Made by a program: the position numbers and the translations under genes
Part shown: positions 23,812-34,784 of the stretch, piece after piece
How the letters are laid out: each line of letters begins with the position of its first letter
How positions within the stretch are numbered: position 1 is the stretch's first letter
Notes under the pieces: model-generated
Databases searched by the model: none
What the model was told of the DNA's origin: nothing
The model's input: the letters and a program-made list of their open reading frames with translations, nothing else
Origin: Sesamum alatum
Taxonomy: Eukaryota; Streptophyta; Magnoliopsida; Lamiales; Pedaliaceae
Length of the DNA: 64,000 bases
Direction: 5' to 3'
NCBI GenBank assembly: GCA_034509735.1
Contig: JACGWO010000001.1
Span: 29,763,966-29,827,965 of the forward strand

Positions 23812-25797
23812 TGAAAGCCTGGGATAGGTGTGTGGATCGTCCTGGAAATAGCACGAATGCGGAAGCGCAGTATAAATTTAAATTACATAATTTAAATGTG
23901 CATTATACGTATAAAATTAAAACACGTTCAAAGGGTGTGCCCTTGAAGTTCCCGAGTGTTCGGTGTATCTCATGAATTAAGAACATACATGCAATCATGG
24001 ATGCCATAGGATTTGTAAAATAAAAGAGGACGAAAACGTAAATAGAGACCTATCGGTTCGTCGTTTTCCTCTTCTAACCGGTACTCGCATTGTTCCCCGA
24101 TTTGCTCCAAATCTCGTATGTGAGATCCTCTAAATCGTGACACGCAATCCGCCCACGTATCTTGTACTTCGTGCTAGCGAACGAACAAGTATATTATTTG
24201 GAGAGGACGGATCAATCACACGTTATTACTTAACGGGATTAATCCTCCTTTTGTTCAATTGTTAACACAAAAGAACAAGAACAATTCTTGGAAAGAGAGA
24301 GGAGAGAGGCGGACGAGAGAGGGAGAGAGAGCACACGGTTTGTGTGTGTGTGTGTATGTGTGTTGAAGAATCATCATCTCTCTATAGGTGAAGGACTAGG
24401 AGTATATATAGAGGAGGAGTTTAATCCTCTTCAAACTCCAACTCTAGGAAGACTAATTTGACTAGGATTTGAACCTAGTCAAAGTCCTAGTCAAAGTAGT
24501 AATTTGACCTAGTCAAATTAATCCTAGCCATTCATCTTTCCTTTTAATCTCAACCATAAATTTAATTTAATGAAATATTTAAAACCTGTTTAAATATTCC
24601 AAGGGCGATAAATAAATATATTAAATATAAATATTTATTCTAAGCCCATTAAATTAATTTTCTAATAAATCTAATTTATTAGATAAATCCCTTTTATCCA
24701 ATAGAAGGAATTAATTCTTTCCAAGAAAATTAAGGACCCGATTAAATCCAATTTAATCATTCCATTTCTCCAAATATTTAATTCTCAATTAAATATTTTT
24801 GTGTGCGGATTGTGTGTGACTCTTTAGGTTCACCTTTCAGCTAGACTTGGTCGGATTCCTAGAATCCGCCCGTCACCATGGGTGGCCATCTAGCAACGGT
24901 CTATGGCACTAGAGACTAGGTGAATTTAAGGGGATGAACATTTAGGTTCTAACAATACACTTGTCCTTCCGTCTACGGTCTCACCACTTAGGGTCTAGGG
25001 CACGGAAAATGCAGGTACCCATTTTGGACCCAAGTGTCGGTCTGTCCTTTACTAAACGCCGCAAGGGAAACCTTCCCTTCTGTTCAGTTACTATGGCCAC
25101 AGATTTTTATGGACAAGACACAGAGCATTTGTGAGACTCAACTGTCAATGCCTTTTGACAGGAGACAGATCCTTTCTTGGAAACTACTGTCACTCTTTAC
25201 ACTGAAGCTGCACTAGACATGGCTTATGACTCCTCAAGTGCTTCTTGGCAATCTCTCACCATATCTAAGATACAGCCCTAATATACAGGTAAACTCAGCA
25301 GTTCCTAAAGTCAAAGGACTTGACCTGTACTGTTGGAACCGGGAACACACATCATACCTAACCGACCCTACTCAAGGTCCTCTGTATGACTGTTCCCGCG
25401 AGTCACCTCAGTCAGCTGCTCCCTAGCAGGCTAACCCACTAACACTGCTTAGACGACCCTTGTCACCCGTCCACGAAATACGACAGCAGATGCTTAGTGC
25501 AAGTCTCAAGGGGAATCTTGGTACCCATTTTCGAGATTCCTTGACTTGGAGTTTTCCGGACTGATTCGGCAGGACTGATTTCATGGACCTACCTCCAAGC
25601 GTAGTCCCAGTCCCCAAAATGTGTTTTCAGTCCGTGGGCTTTGTTTGCGTAGTGAACAAAAATATAAAGCAGATAAAGTGAACACAAACAAAGTAATGCC
25701 AAATGAATGTCACTTCTTATTCATTAATAATTTATCAAATCCTTGAAATTGTTTAGACATACTGCCAAGATTGGCTACATGGTCATCTATTCTAACA
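23812..25797 (-). mobile_element. element B 3' LTR
   Basis: The plus strand starts TGAAAGCCTGGGATAGG at 23812 and ends CTATTCTAACA at 25797 (1986 bp). It is followed by the polypurine-tract complement ATCTCCCACTTGACC. Inside are a purine-rich GAGAGAGAGG tract and a TG microsatellite near 24290-24360, mirrored in the 5' LTR. Short open frames in it are repeated in all related LTRs and show no domain. Confidence 0.92.
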
Positions 25798-25872
25798 ATC
25801 TCCCACTTGACCTTATAGCCAATCACCCATATGTCTAATCCCCATCTTCTCAAGATGTTGCGTATGAGCGCT

Positions 25873-26553
25873 CTACGACATAGGCTTTGTCAGCGGATCT
25901 GCTGTGTTGTCTGCTGAGTTGACTCGGTCCATCCGAACGTCACCTCTTCCTACCATTTCTCTTAGAAGATGGTAGCGTCTAAGAATGTGTTTAGAACAGT
26001 GATGAGATCTCGGTTCCTTTGCTTGCGCTATTGCTCCGTTGTTACCACAAAAGATGACAACAAGCTCGGCAATGCTAGGCACCACACCCACCTCTTGGAT
26101 GTAGTTTCTCATCCAAACCGCTTCCTTGGCTGCTATGTATTCGGTCTCAGTGGTGGAATGAGCAGTGGTTGCTTGCTTGGAACCTTTCCAAGCCACTACT
26201 CCTCCATTGAGCCTGAATACATAACCCGATTGAGACTTGGTATCATCGTCATCAGACTGGAAGCTAGCGTCGCTAAAGCCTTCCAGGATCAGTTCCCCAT
26301 TGCCATAGACAAAGAACATTTCCTTAGTCCTCCTCAGGTACTTAAGGATGCCCTTAACAGCATTCCAATGTGCCTCTCCTGCACAAGACTGATATCTGCT
26401 TGTACTCAAAGCATAAGCAATGTCAGGTCTGGTGCAGTGAACCGCATATTGGATGCTACCTACGGCAGAAGCATAGGGGATGACCTTCATCCTTTCAAGT
26501 TCCTCATCAGTCTGCGGGGACTGTTTCTTGGATAACTTGATCCCATGCCTCAT
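25873..26553 (-). pseudogene. element B: RNase H region of pol
   Basis: A single open stretch of 226 residues covers the end of the reverse transcriptase and the complete RNase H domain: MRHGIKLSKKQSPQTDEELE, YASAVGSIQYAVHCTRPDIA, VAWKGSKQATTAHSTTETEY, AVWMRNYIQEVG, FCGNNGAIAQAKEPRSHH and the terminal NTADPLTKPMS. It is the best preserved part of the element. A frameshift around 26550 separates it from the reverse transcriptase, so the polyprotein is broken. Confidence 0.9.
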
Positions 26554-27272
26554 GGAAGGAATCCTCGTTTGGAGTTGTCCATTCGAAACCTTTTCAGGAC
26601 TTTCTCCATATATGAGTTTTGGGTGAGTCCTAACATCCTTTTAGATCTGTCCCTGACAATCTGGATGCCTAGGATGTAGGAGGCCTCACCCAAATCCTTC
26701 ATGGAAAACTGGGTTGATAACCATGCTTTTGTGTCACCCAACATTCTGACGTCATTACCTATGAGTAGAATGTCATCCACATAAAGCACTAGGAACACTA
26801 TAGAGCTACCACTGACCTTCTTGTATACACAAGGGTCGGATTCGTTTTTGATTAAGTCATAACTCCGTATCACTTCATCAAAGTGAATGTTCCAACTTCG
26901 GGATGCTTGTTTGAGGCCATAGATGGACTTCTGGAGACGACAGACCTTCTGTTCTTCTCCAGTGACCGTGAAACCCTCCGGCTGATCCATATAGATCTCT
27001 TCCTCAACGAAACCATTGAGGAAGGCCGTTTTCACGTCCATCTGCCATATCTCATAATCATACCATGCTGCTATGGCGAGCAGGATCCGAATGGATTTCG
27101 CCATGGCTACTGGCGAGTAGGTATCCTTAAAATCGACCCCGGGTCATTAAGTGTACTCTTTAGCTACTAGCTTAGCCTTAAAAGTTGTGACTTCTCCATC
27201 AACGCCAAGTTTGCGCTTATAGACCTACTTACAGCCAACTGGCTTAACACCTTTCGGTGGGTCTACAAGTCT
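26550..27272 (-). pseudogene. element B: reverse transcriptase
   Basis: The open stretch 27104-26550 begins in MAKSIRILLAIAAWYDYEIW and contains DVKTAFLNGFVEEEIYMDQP, YGLKQASRSWNIHFDEVI, the active-site motif VLYVDDILLIGND and LGEASYILGIQIVRDRSKR. Upstream (27272-27110), stop codons interrupt the region that is open in element D. The catalytic YVDD is preserved, but no single frame joins it to integrase or RNase H. Confidence 0.9.
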
Positions 27273-28570
27273 CTAGACTTGGTTCTCGCTCATGGAGTCC
27301 ATTTCAGTTTTCATGGCCTCAAGCCATTTCCCGGAGTCGATATCAGACATCGCTTCCCCGTATGTCTTAGGATCGTTATCCAGTAGATCGGTCGTATTTA
27401 GAAAGCCATATCTCACTAGAGGTCTGGACTCTCTAGTTGACCTACGGAGAACGGGAACGTCAGTGGTGACTGTGGGCGCTGACTGTATAGGAGCTGGCGG
27501 TTCAGGTACCGGGGCTGGCCTTTCCTGAGGCTGTCCTTCATGCCTAGCATGCTGGACTTCTCGAGGTCGGTCAGCCCTTCGGGTATCTATCCTGAATCCT
27601 CTAAGTGAGGAATCCGCGGCTACCTCTGATGACTGGTTTCCATCACATGATTCCTCAAGGATCAGTTCATCAGGTTGGATATCCTTTAGAAAGCCTTGTT
27701 CCAAGAACATTGTGTTCCTTGAAACAAATACCTTTTGTTCCAAGGGGTCATAAAAGTAATAACCTGCAGTTTCTTTAGGGTATCCAACGAACCTGCATAA
27801 GCGAGACCTGGATTCTAGCTTATCTCCCACTAACCTCTTGACGTATGCGGGGCTACCCCACATTTTCAAGTAGTTGTAGGATGCAGGCTTGCCGTGCCAT
27901 ATTTCATATTGCGTTTGGGTCAATACACTGGTTGGCGCCAAATTTAACAACTTGGCCGCCGTTTCCAATGCGTAGCCCCAAAAGGACAAGGGCAATTTGA
28001 TAAAACTCATCATGGATCGAACCATGTCCAATAGGATTCGATTCCTCCTTTTAGAGACACCATTCAACTGTGGTGTCCCGGGAGGTGTCTATTCAGATAT
28101 TATACCATTTTCTTTTAGATAATTAAGGAACTCGGTACTAAGGTATTTTCCGCCTCGGTCTGACCGTAAGACTTTAATTTTGCAGTTGGTTTGGTTCTCA
28201 ACTTCAAGTCTGAATTCTTTAAACCTCTCAAGAGCTTCAGACTTGTACCTCATCAGGTATACATAACCGTACCGTGAATGATCATCGGTGAAGGTTATGA
28301 AGTAGGAGAACCCACCTCGGTCCTGCGTCCTTAGTAGTCCACATACGTCTGTATGGACCAAGTCCAACAGACCTGTGGCAAGCCTGCTTTGTCCTACAAA
28401 GGGCTTCTTGGTCATTTTCCCTTTTAGACAGGATTCACAAGTTGGTAACTCACTCAAGTCCCCTACCTCTAGGTTCTTTGAGTCTACCAATCTTTTCATT
28501 CTATCTTGGGATATGTGACCTAGCCTAGCGTGCCATAGTCGTGCGTTCCCGTTATTATCTAATTATGTTT
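27273..28570 (-). pseudogene. element B: GAG-pre-integrase and integrase
   Basis: Piece 28499-28089 carries MKRLVDSKNLEVGDLSELPT, the CESC zinc pair, HTDVCGL, FTDDHSRYGYVYLMRY, LRSDRGGKYLSTEFLNYLKE. Piece 28067-27273 carries MNGVSKRRNRILLDMVRSMM and then LPLSFWGYALETAAKLLNLA through the C-terminal linker. They include two integrase aspartates (in HTDVCG and the SDRGG region). The break near 28080 is a short frame loss in the stretch before the third acidic residue. Function as for other copia integrases; this copy is broken. Confidence 0.9.
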
Positions 28571-30469
28571 GTGTTGAGCGTTAAGAACGAAGTTCGTTTG
28601 TTGCAAGATATAGAGCCCATTATTAAGTGTACCAAGTAGATGAGCAATTCCACACCTCATCAAATAAAAGCAATTTTTATTGATCATAAAGTCATAATCA
28701 CTATTGTCTAACAATGGAATGAAAATGATGTTTTTAATCATACTGGGTACATAATAAACTTGCTCTAATTCTATGCTAATACGATCACTAACTACTAGAG
28801 TGGCGGATCCTACTGCTTCTGCCGAGATGGCCTTGCCATTCCCAAGCTTCAGGATCATATCCTCGCTACCCAGTTTTCTGCTTCTTTTCAGCACCTGCAA
28901 ATCATTGCAAATGTGAGCTCCACAGCCAATATCTAATACTCAAGAGGCAGAATTAGTGACTATATTGACCTCAATCACAAATATACCTTGGTTCGAGAAG
29001 AGTTTAGGGCACTCCCTCTTCCAATGCCCTTTCTCACGGCGATTGATACATATGTCATATGCCCTCGACTGTTGCTTGGTGACAACCTTTCCCTTTCCTT
29101 TGCCTTTCCCCTCTTTGGCAATGGGAACACTCTTAGTGTTCGTAGCTGCTTTGACGGCTTGTCCCTTCCCTTTCTTCCTTTTTCAACGTCCGGCACCCTT
29201 GCCTTTCGTTTTAGAAGTTGAAGCACCTCAACACAATACCGAAGGCGTGGACTTTTTGGTCGATGCCTCGTATTGCACCAATATATTTATCAACTCATTA
29301 ATGCCCTTCTCAAGTGCGTTCATGTTGTAGTTGACAATAAATTGATCGAAGGAGGGTGGGAGTGACTGAAAATGATGTTTTTTAATCATACTAGGTACGT
29401 AATAAACTTGCTCTAATTCTATACTAATACGATCACTAACTACTAGAGTGGCGGATCCTACTGCTTCTGCCGAGATGGCCTTGCCATTCCCAAGCTTCAG
29501 GATCATATCCCCGCTACTCAATTTTCTGCTTCTTTTCAGCACCTGCAAATCATTGCAAATGTGAGCTCCACAGCCGGTATCTAATACCCAAGAGGCAGAA
29601 TTAGTGACCATATTAACCTCAATCACAAATATACCTTGGTTCGAGAGGAGTTTGGGGCACTCCCTCTTCCAATGCCCTTTCTCACGGCAATTGATACATA
29701 TGTCATATGCCCTCGACTGTTGGTTGGAGACAACCTTTGCCTTTCCCCTCTTTGGCAATGGGAACACTCTTAGTGTTTGTAGCTGCTTTGACAGCTTTTC
29801 CCTTCCCTTTCTTTCTTTTCCAACGTCCGGCACCCTTGCCTTTCGTTTTGGAAGTTGAAGCACCTCCAAACAATACCGAAGGCGTCGACTTTTTGGTCGT
29901 TGCCTCGTGTTGCACCAACATATTGATCAACTCATGAATGCCCTTCTCAAGTGCGTTCATGTTATAGTTAACAACAAATTGGTCAAAGGAGGGTGTGAGA
30001 GACTGAAGGATCACATCTATGTACATCTCATTATCGAGGCCTGCCTTTCCACCAGGGTAAGCATTTTAACCCCGTGCTCTTGTACAGAGGATCCTTCTGT
30101 CATTTTGGTTCCACAGAACGCCTTAGTCGCGACATACCTAGTATGCCGGTCTGGCACTGCATAGCAATCTTTAAGGCGTGCCATAATGGAAGGGACATCG
30201 TCTAGCCTTTCATATTGCTTCTGAATCTCATTCGTCATTGAAGCAAGTATGACGCTACGGACCTTCCGATTATCCTTATGCCAAGTCTCAAACGTCTCAC
30301 GTTCTTCTGGCGTGGATCCTTCCGGTAAGGTCCTAGGGAGAGGCTCGTCCATGACGTAGCCTTGGTTCTCGTAATCCAGGACTATCCTGAGATTGCGCAA
30401 CTAGTCGTTGTAATTGGTTCCATTGAATTTGTTGGTCTCAAGTATGGTTGATAAAGGGTTCTTAGACAT
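28559..30469 (-). pseudogene. element B: gag and protease with internal duplication
   Basis: Gag starts at the ATG at 30469 (MSKNPLST..), but a stop replaces the tryptophan of YNDW within the first 25 codons. Further pieces run through LDYENQGYVMDEPLPRTLPE (30400-30017) and MYIDVILQSLTPSFDQFVVN (30026-29703). After that the region is present twice. The copy at 29370-30010 has a zinc knuckle CINCREKGHWKRECP and a protease site VLDTGCGAHICND that read correctly. The copy at 28722-29368 has a stop and reads LDIGCGAH. The chimeric open frame 29869-29228 crosses the duplication joint. The element cannot make normal Gag. Confidence 0.88.
28722..30010. repeat. tandem duplication of about 640 bp within gag-protease of element B
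   Basis: Unit 1 runs from about 28722 (AAATGATGTTTTTAATCATAC) to 29368 and unit 2 from about 29369 to 30010. The joint is visible where GAGTGACTGA, which belongs to the gag side, runs straight into AAATGATGTTTTTTAATCAT, which belongs to the protease side. Element D has a single copy of this region at 14200-14850. Confidence 0.88.
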
Positions 30470-31989
30470 TTTAAATCTATATTTAAAAAAATAGAGTTCG
30501 GGATCAGCAGAATTTAAAAGACGAAGGTTTGATAAATAATTAAATGCTTGGTCTTTAGTCATTTAATGCTCCCACTATTTATACGAAAACACGATACTCT
30601 CAAACGTTGTTTTCAGGAAACCTCTTCCTAGTGGGCTTGGGATCCGCAACGAATTTCCTCATACCCTGCTTTTACGATTCGCATGGGAAAAATCCTGTGG
30701 GAGGTATACCATACCATTCTCGTTCCACGAGATTCCCAAAATTATTGCCTGACCCTTTCACATGATTCCGAGGACTCCAAGCGAATTATGCTAATCGGGC
30801 GTTAGACTCGACCTAATCAACCGAAACATGCTAATCGGGCGTTAGACCCAACCCAATCAACCGAATCATGGACCCGCTGCTATGTCCACGACTCGTGAGA
30901 CAGGTAACAGTGGTCTACTTTTCGTTCATGACATAGTGCAGCTTCTTTTAAGTACAATAGACGTGCTACGACTCGTGAGACCACGCTATCAACCTAAATT
31001 AGCTTTCTCACTATGCCATGGATTGGAAGGCATGGACAAACTCCTAGAATCCATGTCCATTTTGTCTAGGGTCTAATATTTGGACATTGGTCCAACCAAT
31101 GTGAGAGTAGTAAATGACCGAGATCTCATATGTAAAAATATAAACACATTCATCCATAATGCATAAATAAATAAATCGCATCCCATAGCAGTTATATGAT
31201 AAATAAAAGCCATTCATTCATCATCACAGCCACATGCAAAATTAAAGCCTAGCACGCCCCTGTTGGATGATCACGAGCCCGAATCCTATGCGACCCATTG
31301 AGCCCGCAGTGGATCTATGGTCAATCTAGGGTTGGTCCTACACTATTACATTAATAGTAACCCAATCATCATTCTGATGGGCCTTGGTCTCTTTTCTCTT
31401 TCATCTCTTCATGGAAACGCCGTGGATCCTCCATTCTGGGCTCTCCATGTGGACCTTCCTTTTTCTCCACCAAATACATAAAAAAATAAAACCTCACTCC
31501 TATTCTACTCTTATGACATATTAAAAAGAAACCCCAGCGAAAACACGGGGGGAGTACATAAGGAGGGAGAAAGAATGCTTTATTATTCCAAGACAACTAG
31601 AAGGGGAAAAGGAGAAAGCAGAAAAAAGAGGCACACAGGCCCAACATAAAAATAAACCATAATTCGGTCTAGGGCTCGTGATCATCCATTTCCATTCAAC
31701 GCACATAATCACATGATCCAATCACATAAATATATGCTAACATCCCATGATTACCAATCATATAAATCTAAGATAAAATAAAAGTGCCACGTATGAAAAA
31801 ACATATGGTACAACCGTTGGTAATGAATTTTCCCGTTTAGGAAGACCCTTCCTCATTATTTGTAGGTAAGTTATCCCCGGGATTCCAAATCCAATAAACT
31901 TAACCTCCCAAAATAATGTTCTTAGAAAATAAGCAAAATTAAAAAAAAAAAATTTTCAGAATTAATCCAAAAAAATTAAAAACTAAAAA
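30470..31989 (-). other. element B 5' leader, non-coding
   Basis: The leader is about 1.5 kb and closely matches the leader of D (15338-16800). It contains a short local duplication near 30785-30850 (the phrase ATGCTAATCGGGCGTTAGAC occurs twice). I see no gene in it. Confidence 0.7.
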
Positions 31990-32438
31990 TAACGAGAAAG
32001 ACGTCGGCTTCAACCGACTGCCTCCACCGGCCGCAGTCAGCCGGTGCGCGCAGGCGCTGCCTAACTGGGCACGTGCACGCAGGCCCCTGCCTACGTGCGC
32101 GTGCGCCTGGTCAGCAGTTGTCTGCACGGCCGCGGGCCGGCAGACTGCCGAGTGCACAGGCGCCTTTGCCCCTGCGCGCCAGTCTGCCGGGCAGGCACGC
32201 GCACGCGCACCGAGTGCACATGCCGGGTCGCGCGCGCGCGCGCAGACACCACTTCAGTACACAAGTCGCGCGCGCGCGCATAGGCGTGCCTTTCGGGCGC
32301 GCGCGCGCCTGGAGGAGCCGCCTCGTGCGCGCGCACTGCCTCTCTGGCCGCGCGTTCGGGCGCGCAGGCGCCCCAGCGTGCTGGCCTGGCGCGCGCCGCG
32401 GGCTTCCCTGCCCGCATGCACGCACGCCCGGTCACCCG
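31990..32438 (-). repeat. GC-rich CpG-dense block in the leader of element B
   Basis: About 450 bases are saturated in CG, with GCGCGCGCGCGCAGAC and GCGCGCGCGCGCATAGG runs. All six frames are open for long stretches, purely because stops are rare in GC-rich DNA. The block ends abruptly at the LTR edge near 32439, where the LTR terminus TGAAAGCC and the primer binding site should be but are missing. Confidence 0.8.
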
Positions 32439-34422
32439 CTGGGATAGGCGTGTCGATCGTCCCGGGAATAGCGCGAATGCGGAAGCGCGGTATAAATTTA
32501 AATTACAGAATTTAAACATGCATTATACGTATAAAAATTAAAACACGTTCAAGGGATGTGCCCTTGAAGTTCCCGGGTGTTCGGTGTATCTCATGAATTA
32601 AGAACATACATGCAATCATGGAGGCCATAGGATTAGTAAAATAAAAGAGGACGAAAACGTAAATAGAGACCTACCGGTTTGTCGTTTTCCTCTTCTAACC
32701 GACACTCACGTTGTTCCCCGATTTGCTCCAAATCTCGTATGTGAGATCCTCTAAATCGTGACACGCAATCCGCCCATGTATCTTGTACTTGGTGCTAGCG
32801 AACGAACAAGTATATTATTTGGAGAGGACGGATCAATCACACGTTATTATTTAACGGGATTAATCCTCCTTTTGTTCAATTGTTAACACAAAAGAACAAG
32901 AACAATTCTTCGAAAGAGAGAGGAGAGAGGCGGACGAGAGAGGGAGAGAGAGCACACGGTTTGTGTGTGTGTGTGTTGAAGAATCATCATCTCTCTAAAG
33001 GTGACGGACTAGGAGTATATATAGAGGAGGAGTTTAATCCTCTTCAAACTCCAACTCTAGGAAGACTAATTTGACTAGGATTTGACCTAGTCAAAGTCCT
33101 AGTCAAAGTAGTAATTTGACCTAGTCAAATTAATCCTAGCCATTCATCTCTCCTTTTAATTTCAACCATTAATTTAATTTAATGGAATATTTAAAACCTA
33201 TTTGAATATTCCAAGGGCGATAAATAAATATATTAAATATAAATATTTATTGTAAGCCCATTAAATTAATTTTTTAATAAATCTAGTTTATTAGATAAAT
33301 CCCTTTTATCCAATAAAAGGAATTAATTCTTTCCAAGAAAATTAAGGACCCGATTAAATCCAATTTAATCATTCCATTTCTCCAAATATTTAATTCTAAA
33401 TTAAATATTTTTGTGTGAGGATTGTGTGTGACTCTTTAGGTTCACCTTTCAGCTAGAGTTGGTCGGATTCCTAGAATCCGCCCGTCACCATGGGTGGCCA
33501 TCTAGCAACGGTACATGGCATTAGAGACTAGGTGAATTTCAGGGGATGAACATTTAGGTTCTAACAATACACTTGTCCTTCTGTCTACGGTCTCACCACT
33601 TAGGGTCTAGGGCACGGAAAATGCAGGTACCCATTTTGGACCCAAGTGTCGGTCTGTCCTTTACTAAACGCCGCAAGGGAAACCTTCCCTTCTGTTCAGT
33701 TACTATGGCCACAGATTTTTATGGACAAGACACAGAGCATTTGTGAGACTCAACTGTCAATGCCTTTTGACAGGAGACAGATCCTTTCTTGGAAACTATT
33801 GTCACTCTGTACACTGGAGCTGCACTAGACATGGCTTATGACTGCTTTAGTGCTTCTTGGCAATCTCTCACCATATCTAAGATATAGCCCTGATATACAG
33901 GTAAACTCAGCAGTTCCTCAAGTCAAAAGACTTGACCTGTACTGTTGGAACCAGGAACACACATCATACCTAACCGACCCTACTCAAGGTCCTCCGTAAG
34001 ACGATTCCCGCGAGTCACCTCAGTCAGCTGCTCCCTAGCAGGCTAACCCACTAACACTGCTTAGACGACCCTCGTCACCCGTCCCTGAAATACGACAGCA
34101 AATGCTTAGTGCAACTCTCAAGAGGAATCTCGGTACCCATTTTTGAGATTCCTTGACTTGGAGTTTTCCGGACTGATTCGGCAGGACTGATTTCATGAAC
34201 CTACCTCCAAGCGTAGTCCCATTCCCCGAAATGTGTTTTCAGTCCGTGGACATTGTTTGCGTAGTGAACAGAAATATAAAGCAGATAAAGTGAACACAAA
34301 CAAAGTAATGCCAAATGAATATCACTTCTTATTCATTAATAATTTATCAAATCCTTGAAATTGTTTAGACATAGGTTACATTTTGCCTGCCAAGATTGGC
34401 TACATGGTCACCTATTCTAACA
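32439..34422 (-). mobile_element. element B 5' LTR
   Basis: It corresponds base by base to the 3' LTR (23812-25797). It lacks only the first seven or eight bases of the plus-strand end (TGAAAGCC) and ends CTATTCTAACA at 34422. No primer binding site is found beside the truncated end. Confidence 0.9.
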
Positions 34423-34427
34423 GTCGG

Positions 34428-34770
34428 CAGCGCCCTGCGCGCGCGGCTGCTTCGTGCGCCCGCGCGCCCAGCACACGCGCGGCAGCAAGCAGCTTGCTGC
34501 CGACCGGCAGCGGCTGCTGCTGCTGTAATTTTTTATTTTTTATTAAATTCTGCACATAAAAAACTGAAATAAATACCAAGATTTCAAAAAATTCAATTTT
34601 TTAAAATCACCCAAATATCCATGATTAATCACATAATGAAACATGCAAATTTCAACAAATAATTATGAAAATTAAAAGCAATAAATACATGCTTTTAAAG
34701 CCGATCTAAACACGTTGAATATGCTTGCACACATAAAACATGTAATCCATAGCCACATACACCGATCCGG
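34428..34770 (-). other. copia element C 5' leader, outer part
   Basis: From the primer binding site inward the leader is AT-rich, then becomes GC-rich (34428-34530: CTGCCGGTCGG, GCGCGCGGCTGC). It is cut by the insertion of element B and continues at 23811. No gene. Confidence 0.75.
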
Positions 34771-34782
34771 GCTCTGATACCA
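34771..34782 (-). other. primer binding site of copia element C (initiator tRNA-Met type)
   Basis: The minus strand reads TGGTATCAGAGC two bases inside the LTR end (LTR ..CCTTCA, then AG, then the site). It proves that LTR3 is the 5' LTR of a minus-strand element. Confidence 0.9.
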
Positions 34783-34784
34783 CT

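Larger units (their letters stand above)
23812..34422 (-). mobile_element. copia element B, nearly full-length LTR retrotransposon
   Basis: This 10.6-kb element is bounded by TG..CA LTR ends and a perfect 5-bp target duplication (GTCGG). It is transcribed on the minus strand: 5' LTR (34422 to about 32439), leader, gag, protease, integrase, reverse transcriptase, RNase H, polypurine tract (25798-25812) and 3' LTR (25797-23812). It sits inside the GC-rich leader of element C, so it is younger than C. The LTRs differ by visible substitutions (by eye roughly 5 percent in the first 200 bases), so the insertion is not very recent. The primer binding site is missing and the coding region has stops, frameshifts and an internal duplication. 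It could have moved only before these changes. Confidence 0.93.

Noticed and set aside
31939..32519. Several overlapping long open frames on both strands, Arg-, Ala- and Pro-rich
   Set aside because: They come from the CG-saturated leader block of element B, where stop codons are rare. No domain is present and the frames are not conserved in elements D or C.
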